Assembly: GCF_028618695.1 (NCBI RefSeq) | Contig: NZ_JAQIVI010000422.1 | Span: 1-10,605, forward strand | Direction of reading: 5' to 3' | Origin: Natrinema soli | Lineage (GTDB): Archaea > Halobacteriota > Halobacteria > Halobacteriales > Natrialbaceae | Length of the DNA stretch: 10,605 nt | In this document: positions 6,775 through 10,605 of the stretch, one piece after another | Position numbering within the stretch: the first letter of the stretch is position 1 | Layout: every line of letters begins with the position of its first letter | Position numbers and translations under genes: made by a program | Notes under the pieces: model-generated | Databases searched by the model: none | Told to the model about the DNA's origin: nothing | The model's input: the letters and a program-made list of their open reading frames with translations, nothing else

Positions 6775-7149
6775 CTACGAGCGAATGATCCGAGCCCGAA
6801 TCTTCGTCTCTCCCCGTGGAACCGCTCGAATTTCGTACGTGCCGGCGTCCTCAATCGCAACCTCGAACGACGCGTCGGCCTCGACGGTTTCGCGATAGAT
6901 CGATTCGACGGCCCCGTCCACGTTGACCACGCGGATACTGCCTCCCCTCTCGTACCCGGTGATGTCGACGGTGATCACGTCACCCGCGTCGGCGTCGACG
7001 CTGTAGTTCGACGCGGTGGCGATCGTTTCGTCGACGACCGTTTCCGGTTCGTCATCGTCGCCGGTACCGCCGGTCTCGTCGCTCGAGCAGCCGGCGAGTG
7101 CCGATATGAATATTGCACCGCTCCCATAGAGTACCGTCCGCCTGTTCAT
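6775..7149 (-). CDS. Tat-exported lipoprotein, function unknown
   Basis: A 124-residue protein with a haloarchaeal Tat lipoprotein signal: NRRTVLYGSGAIFISALAG-C, with twin arginines at 3-4 and lipobox LAGC, the lipid-carrying cysteine being C21. A flexible acidic/Gly linker follows (SSDETGGTGDDDEPE, 22-36), then a roughly 85-residue beta-rich domain with alternating hydrophobics (DVITVDITGYERGGSIRVVN, FEVAIEDAGTYEIRAVP). This is the typical architecture of small haloarchaeal cell-surface lipoproteins with a beta-sandwich-like domain. I do not recognise a functional family. Start: ATG 7149 puts the twin arginine at the proper place, and AT-rich box A-like sequence lies 20-30 bases upstream. 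It is GC-rich, unlike the stretch after it. Confidence 0.85.
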   Translation of the reverse strand: MNRRTVLYGSGAIFISALAGCSSDETGGTGDDDEPETVVDETIATASNYSVDADAGDVITVDITGYERGGSIRVVNVDGAVESIYRETVEADASFEVAIEDAGTYEIRAVPRGETKIRARIIRS

Positions 7150-7182
7150 ATAATTTCAATCGGATAAGATATTGATAAGAGT
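7150..7182 (-). promoter_or_regulatory. Promoter of the lipoprotein gene
   Basis: On the minus strand the 33 bases before the ATG are AT-rich and contain two TATA-like words, CTTATC (7173-7178) and CTTATC (7162-7167). The first lies about 27 bases before the start codon, suiting a leaderless transcript. Confidence 0.4.
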
Positions 7183-7184
7183 GG

Positions 7185-7325
7185 CTACTGCGAGCCGCCG
7201 GGCTCGAGTTCGTCGACGACCGCGTTCGGATCCATCCGGAATCCGGAGATCCGCTCGGTGGTCTGCCGGAGCGACCGCCGATACCACCTGTACAACGAGA
7301 TGACCGTTCCGTCACTGCCGCGTTC
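7185..7325 (-). pseudogene. Possible ORF remnant upstream of the lipoprotein gene
   Basis: A minus-strand frame of 46 codons ends at TAG (7187-7185). Its translation SDGTVISLYRWYRRSLRQTT followed by ERISGFRMDPNAVVDELEPG looks like the end of a real protein (amphipathic basic helix, then an acidic Val/Glu segment). There is no start codon ahead of it, only an in-frame stop at the neighbouring hairpin. It could be a gene end left by a rearrangement, or chance. I do not recognise a family. Confidence 0.3.
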
Positions 7326-7363
7326 TCACGGCAGTAACAACGGTCCGGGCGCGAATCCCGGAC
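7305..7363. repeat. Two adjacent strong hairpins
   Basis: The first is GTCACTGCCG (7311-7320) against CGGCAGTAAC (7329-7338), nine of ten pairs around an eight-base loop, extendable by CCGTT (7305-7309)/AACGG (7339-7343). The second is GTCCGGG (7343-7349) against CCCGGAC (7357-7363), a perfect seven-pair stem with a seven-base loop CGCGAAT. They lie between two minus-strand frames that look like gene remnants and could act as a terminator, a structured RNA or a recombination site. Confidence 0.5.
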
Positions 7364-7540
7364 TCACGAGTTGCTTCCGGTCGTGCAAAACTCGAGTGTA
7401 GTTGGCAGTTCCGCTCGCAGTTGTCCCTGCTGGAGCATGTCGTGGCAGGAACTCACATCCGGATTCACCGTGCCGATACGCTCGTGATTGCGGTGCTCGC
7501 AACGATCGGGGACTGAGAGGGCGCGATTCGAGCGTGAAAC
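7364..7540 (-). pseudogene. Possible Cys/His-containing ORF remnant
   Basis: The minus-strand frame ending at TGA (7366-7364) reads ...VPDRCEHRNHERIGTVNPDV, then SSCHDMLQQGQLRAELPTTL, then EFCTTGSNS. The Cys/His spacing (C-x-H, C-H, C) and sensible amphipathic helix suggest a small zinc-binding protein, but the frame has no good start here: the ATG further up (7780) would make it overlap the winged-helix gene on the other strand. The opposite strand is also open, so coding status is doubtful. The left end given is the stop codon; the right end is approximate. Confidence 0.22.
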
Positions 7541-7592
7541 CCCGATACGAACAAGGCATACCTGTCTCGGCGGCGTAGCCAGAGCCAGAGCG

Positions 7593-7796
7593 ATGACCGA
7601 CTTCGAACTCCTGAAAGAGCGAATTATCGACGCACTCGAGCGAGAGAACCACACCCACAAGTCGCTCAGGCGCACACTCTCGGACGAGTACGGATACGGT
7701 GATGACACCGTCAGTCGTGGAATCTCGGAGCTCAATTCCGAGGGTGTGATCGCACACGAGAAGGGGTTCTTCGAACTCACCGATGACCGAACGTAG
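7593..7796 (+). CDS. Small winged-helix-like DNA-binding protein
   Basis: A 67-residue acidic protein: helix 1 FELLKERIIDALERENH (4-20), helix 2 HKSLRRTLSDEYG (22-34), recognition-helix candidate GDDTVSRGISELNSEGV (36-52), then a beta wing IAHEKGFFELTD (53-64). This is the pattern of short winged-helix transcription regulators common in haloarchaea. The frame is open back to 7488, but ATG 7593 begins exactly at helix 1 and the upstream part is basic and unlike protein. The regulated target is not evident; it might act on neighbouring genes. Function as a regulator is inferred from the fold only. It marks the return to ordinary haloarchaeal coding composition. Confidence 0.7.
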   Translation: MTDFELLKERIIDALERENHTHKSLRRTLSDEYGYGDDTVSRGISELNSEGVIAHEKGFFELTDDRT

Positions 7797-8129
7797 CGCA
7801 GCCGATCGATTTCGATGCGGGCCCAGCGGGGCGATAGCGGACCGATACGATTCGTCGACCCCGTTCGGTTTTCGAACGAGATCAGTCTACTGAACTTCGC
7901 GCCGATTTCCGTCCCGTCTCGGATTCGAATCGTTCGGAGTCGGCCGGACGAAAATGTGCTGCTATCGTTCCACTTCGCTTCACTCCCGCTTCGAATTCTC
8001 TGTGTCGGTTAGCGCGTGCGTCCCCGATCACGCGACGGCTGTGCGATCAGTGTAACTCGTTTCTGACGATAACGCCCGCGAAAACGCGAGAAGCGATCAG
8101 CGACCCGGTAGCATGCGCCGCAGATCGCC
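7797..8129. other. Intergenic stretch without a recognised gene
   Basis: This stretch of 333 bases holds only a weak frame (plus 7815-8012) with low acidic content and no motif. A small CGCG-AAAA-CGCG stem lies at 8077-8088, close to the end of the HalOD1 gene, and the word GCGATCAG occurs twice 50 bases apart (8043, 8093). I see no supported gene or RNA. Confidence 0.5.
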
Positions 8130-8435
8130 CTACGTCGAAAATTCGGTGTCGGCGAGGTCGCCGGTCGATCCGTCGACCGAAACGCCCGTTTCCGCGAGCG
8201 TTACCTCGACGCCGTCGTTGCCGTCCGTGACGGAGACGATATACCCCTGATAGACGAACTCGAGGCCCGAAAAGCCGTCGGCGTCGGGAAGTGAATCGAG
8301 CATGTCGGGATCGATCACGTCGTACAGCGGGTCGAGGTCGAGCGGATCGGCGTCGTCGGCCTCGGCGACGAGATCTATGACGGTCATGCTAAGCGAGGTG
8401 TCTGCCGTGGCGGATAGCGACTGCGATGAGTGCAT
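8130..8435 (-). CDS. Stand-alone HalOD1 output domain protein
   Basis: A 101-residue acidic protein matching the HalOD1 domain, found in haloarchaea as a separate protein or at the end of signalling proteins. Diagnostic parts: helix TVIDLVAEADDADPLDLDPL (18-37), DVIDPDMLDSLPDA (39-52), and a beta hairpin LEFVYQGYIVSVTDGNDGVEVTL (58-80), corresponding to the family's VxFxYxGYxVxVxxDGxVxL pattern. The domain is thought to serve in signal output; its molecular action is unknown. About 20 Ser/Thr-rich residues precede the domain; M17 is a possible alternative start. A CTTTACT box (minus strand, about 8459-8465) lies about 25 bases before ATG 8435, supporting the upstream start. No operon partner is adjacent. 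Confidence 0.85.
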   Translation of the reverse strand: MHSSQSLSATADTSLSMTVIDLVAEADDADPLDLDPLYDVIDPDMLDSLPDADGFSGLEFVYQGYIVSVTDGNDGVEVTLAETGVSVDGSTGDLADTEFST

Positions 8436-8454
8436 GACTGGTGGTCGGGGACCG

Positions 8455-8470
8455 GGAGTAAAGAAGATGG
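8455..8470 (-). promoter_or_regulatory. Promoter element of the HalOD1 gene
   Basis: TCTTTACT on the minus strand lies 24-31 bases before the start codon, where box A is expected for a leaderless haloarchaeal gene. Confidence 0.35.
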
Positions 8471-8597
8471 CCCAATATTTCTCCCAGCTTCAGATGGAGA
8501 AAAGGACGACTCGTCAGATACCACTACGGCGTCGTTCGAGGTGGCTACCACCGGCTATTCCGATATCGGATATACGTGTTCCGGTATCGACGCACGG

Positions 8598-9497
8598 TCA
8601 CTCCCGCCGCGGGACCTCGTGCCGGCCGAAGCCGTACCGGAGTCGGTTCGCGAGGCGCCGCGAGAACCGGCCGTCGTCGGCCCGCGAACCGAACCGTTCT
8701 GCCAGCGCGGTGTAGAGCAACGGCAGGGGAACCTCCTGTTCGAGGCCCTCCTGCACGGTCCAGGTGCCGGTCGAGCCACCTTCGATGCGATCGGCGACCG
8801 TCCCGAGGTCGGTCCCCTCCTCGCGGAACGCCTCCTCACAGAGTTCGAGCAGCCACGAGCGGATGACCGCGCCGTTGTTCCAGACCGACGCGACGTTCTC
8901 GAGGTCCAGATCGTACCGTCCCTCGTGGAGCAGTTCGAACCCCTCGCCGTAGGTCTGCATCAGGGCGTACTCGACGCCGTTGTGGACCATCTTGACGTAG
9001 TGGCCCGAGCCGGCGGGCCCCATCCGTTCGTGGCCGTTGGGGCCTGTCGCGACGGCGTCGAAGACCGGCTCGAGTTCGTCGTAGGCCCACTGGGGACCGC
9101 CGACCATCAGCGAGAAGCCGAGTTCGGCACCGGCGGGGCCGCCGGACGTGCCGCAGTCGAGATACGCCGCGGGGCAGGCCTCGGCGCGGCGGACGGAGTC
9201 CTCGAAATTGGAGTTGCCGCCGTTGACGACGATATCGTCGCCGTCGTCGTGGGGCTCGAGTTCCTCGATAGTGACGTCGACCGCGTCGCCGGCTGGGACC
9301 ATCAACCAGAGACGTTTCTCGTCGTCGAGTCGATCGACGAAGTCCGCGATCGAGTCGGCGGGGTCGGCACCGGCGTCGGCCGCCGCCGCGACCGCGTCCT
9401 CGTCTAGGTCGAAGGCGACGACCTCGTGGCCCGCCGCGAGGGTGCGCTCGACGACGATCTGTCCCATCCGTCCGAGTCCGATCAGGCCCAGTTGCAT
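8598..9497 (-). CDS. gnd: 6-phosphogluconate dehydrogenase, decarboxylating (short Gnd type)
   Basis: A 299-residue enzyme that oxidatively decarboxylates 6-phosphogluconate to ribulose 5-phosphate in the oxidative pentose phosphate pathway, cytoplasmic. The Rossmann start GLIGLGRMG (4-12) follows the ATG at once, fixing the start. Family motifs follow: VVNGGNS (90-96), DCGTSGG (114-120), the catalytic block GSGHYVKMVHNGVEY (163-177) with K169, N173 and E176 as the acid/base and substrate residues, and the C-terminal GSTGTWTVQEGL...ALAERFGSR. The length is that of the short, archaeal/YqeC-like class, not the 470-residue classical form. D30 at the end of the second beta strand suggests a preference for NAD over NADP. 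Upstream lie a 32-bp tandem repeat array and the broken kinase, on the same strand; it is otherwise single. Confidence 0.95.
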   Translation of the reverse strand: MQLGLIGLGRMGQIVVERTLAAGHEVVAFDLDEDAVAAAADAGADPADSIADFVDRLDDEKRLWLMVPAGDAVDVTIEELEPHDDGDDIVVNGGNSNFEDSVRRAEACPAAYLDCGTSGGPAGAELGFSLMVGGPQWAYDELEPVFDAVATGPNGHERMGPAGSGHYVKMVHNGVEYALMQTYGEGFELLHEGRYDLDLENVASVWNNGAVIRSWLLELCEEAFREEGTDLGTVADRIEGGSTGTWTVQEGLEQEVPLPLLYTALAERFGSRADDGRFSRRLANRLRYGFGRHEVPRRE

Positions 9498-9511
9498 GGA
9501 TATGGGTCGGC

Positions 9512-9617
9512 CGGCCGGTGTGGTAGTGGTTGCGGTTCGGTGGCGGCCGGTGTGGGAGTAATTTCGGTTCGGTGGCGGACGGTGTGGGAGTGGTTTCGGT
9601 TCTGTGCGGTCGGGTAG
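9512..9617. repeat. Tandem repeat array, 32-bp unit, upstream of gnd
   Basis: Two nearly identical 32-base units (9534-9565 and 9566-9597; they differ at three or four positions) share GGTTCGGTGGCGG-CGGTGTG followed by GGAGT--TTTC. A 22-base partial copy precedes (9512-9533) and a degenerate partial copy follows (9598-9617). The array begins 15 bases from the gnd start codon and fills half of the 220-base gap. There are no unique spacers, so this is not CRISPR. It lies where operators or promoter elements of gnd would sit. Confidence 0.75.
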
Positions 9618-9717
9618 TAATCCCGTTGAGTGCGACCAGTAAGAGGCCCGTTCGAGAGCTGCAGCGGACTCAGTCGGTCGTCGCAGAGGCCCGGACCAGC
9701 CTGGCCGCGAAATCGGG

Positions 9718-10605
9718 TCAGGAACTCGGCCGACCGCCGGATCGCATCGCGTCCGAGGGGTCGGCCGGCGCGGCCTCGAGCGTGATTTCGACGTGGCTGC
9801 CGCCGATGGCCGACCGTGCGAACGAGACGCTGCCGCCGTAGCTGTCGATCATCCAGTTGACCAGCCAGAGCCCGAGGCCGCTCCCGTGGGTCAGTTGCGT
9901 GATGTCGGTCTCACCGGTGACGACGTCGATCTCCGCCGGCGGGATGCCGGGGCCGTCATCGGCGACCGAGAGGTGGACCGCCTCGCCGTCGCGCGTGACC
10001 GACACCTCGACGATCGGCTCCGATCCCGTGTGCTGGACCGCGTTCTCGAGGAGGTTGTCGACGACGGCTCGCAGCCCGGGATCGGCCCACGCGCGGCAGC
10101 CGCGCTGGCCGTCAGCAGCTGTGCGAGTTGGACGTGGTGGTCGTCGAACGCACCGCTGACCGGCGAACCGACGTTGAGGAGACCGTGGTCGGCGATCGGA
10201 ATGATCATCGCGCCCCGAAGCGGTCCGTAGTCGTACTGTGAGCTATTCTGCAGGTCCTCGATGATGACCGGTTCGGGACCGACGGAACGAATCGCCCATC
10301 GTGTTCTCGGAAACGCAGACGCGTTTTCGCTCGCTGAACAGGTTACCGACCGCGTCGGAGGCCGCGGTGAGGACCAGTTCCTCGGCGTCGCACTCGTAGA
10401 GGCGAACTGAGACGACGCCGAACCCGAGCACCCGTTCGGCGGCGTCGACGACGACGTCCGCGACGTCCTCGCGCAACTCACAGGAGAACAGGGCTCGCGT
10501 CGTCTCGAGCAACTGGGTCACGATGTCCGCGCGGTGGTCCCCCTCGGAGACGGCCTCCCGGCTGCCGTCTCGCTCGGCGAGGGGGGCTCGAGCGCCGGGG
10601 CCGAC
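9718..10605 (-). pseudogene. Sensor histidine kinase (GAF-HATPase), frameshifted and lacking HisKA; 5' end outside window
   Basis: Reading from the right edge, frame A (10605 to about 10290) gives a GAF start: TQLLETTRALFSCELREDVA, then AERVLGFGVVSVRLYECDAE, to VSENTMGDSF. The GAF then continues in another frame (about 10292 to 10095): PEPVIIEDLQNSSQYDYGPL, AMIIPIADHGLLNVGSPVSG, HHVQLAQLLTASAAAA. A third frame (about 10092 to 9718) carries the HATPase: WADPGLRAVVDNLLENAVQH (N box), DDGPGIP (G1), GSGLGLWLVNWMI (G2), ending TGA. In intact haloarchaeal kinases of this type a HisKA domain with the phosphorylated histidine separates GAF and HATPase; here the GAF's last helix joins the N box directly, so roughly 70-90 residues seem deleted. 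One frameshift might be a sequencing error, but the missing H box is not. As it stands it cannot make a working kinase. Confidence 0.85.

Noticed and set aside
7343..7363. tRNA gene suggested by the T-arm-like stem
   Set aside because: No acceptor stem, anticodon arm or D arm can be placed on either strand around it, and the loop lacks TTC.
7815..8012. 65-codon plus-strand frame
   Set aside because: Non-acidic, no motif, no clear promoter; not typical of haloarchaeal proteins.
8430..9407. 325-codon plus-strand frame opposite gnd
   Set aside because: Antisense shadow of a certain 6-phosphogluconate dehydrogenase gene; no family features or promoter.
9512..9617. CRISPR array
   Set aside because: The units abut with no spacers and diverge from each other; this is a plain tandem repeat.

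Overview
The window looks like chromosomal DNA of a haloarchaeon, probably of the Natrinema/Haloterrigena type (Natrialbales). This rests on the very GC-rich coding DNA, strongly acidic proteins (Asp/Glu rich), frequent CTCGAG (Leu-Glu) words, twin-arginine signal peptides including a Tat lipoprotein, a HalOD1 domain protein, and genes whose start codons sit close behind TATA-like boxes without clear Shine-Dalgarno sites. Species assignment is inference.

Left part (1-4252), GC-rich and gene-dense: the C-terminal end of an MFS transporter; a lipase-maturation-factor-like membrane protein (338-1798) facing a DCC/DUF393 thiol-disulfide protein on the other strand (1826-2218); a 64-residue two-helix membrane protein divergent from the DCC gene; a 416-residue protein with an N-terminal PD-(D/E)XK nuclease-like core and winged-helix-like C-terminal half (2557-3807); and a pterin-4a-carbinolamine dehydratase (3887-4252).

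Middle part (about 4253-7590) is clearly more AT-rich, gene-poor and patchy. It holds a cluster of small hairpins (4728-4910), a start-less gene remnant on the minus strand (5056-5331), a Tat-exported beta-carbonic anhydrase (5401-6303), a perfect 11-bp inverted repeat (6522-6554), a Tat lipoprotein (6775-7149, minus), two possible minus-strand ORF remnants and two adjacent strong hairpins (7305-7363). I read this as an accessory island assembled by insertion and decay; the carbonic anhydrase is its one clearly intact enzyme.

Right part (7593-10605) returns to GC-rich DNA: a 67-residue winged-helix protein, a 333-base gap without a gene, a stand-alone HalOD1 protein (minus), a short-type 6-phosphogluconate dehydrogenase (minus; oxidative pentose phosphate pathway), a 32-bp tandem repeat array in the 220-base gap before that gene, and a sensor histidine kinase entering from the right edge (minus) that is broken: its GAF part is frameshifted and the HisKA/H-box segment is absent before an otherwise good HATPase domain.

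The genes do not form one pathway. The most suggestive groupings are the LMF-like/DCC pair (membrane protein plus thiol chemistry) and the island with the exported carbonic anhydrase. I saw no rRNA, tRNA, CRISPR array or intact transposase.
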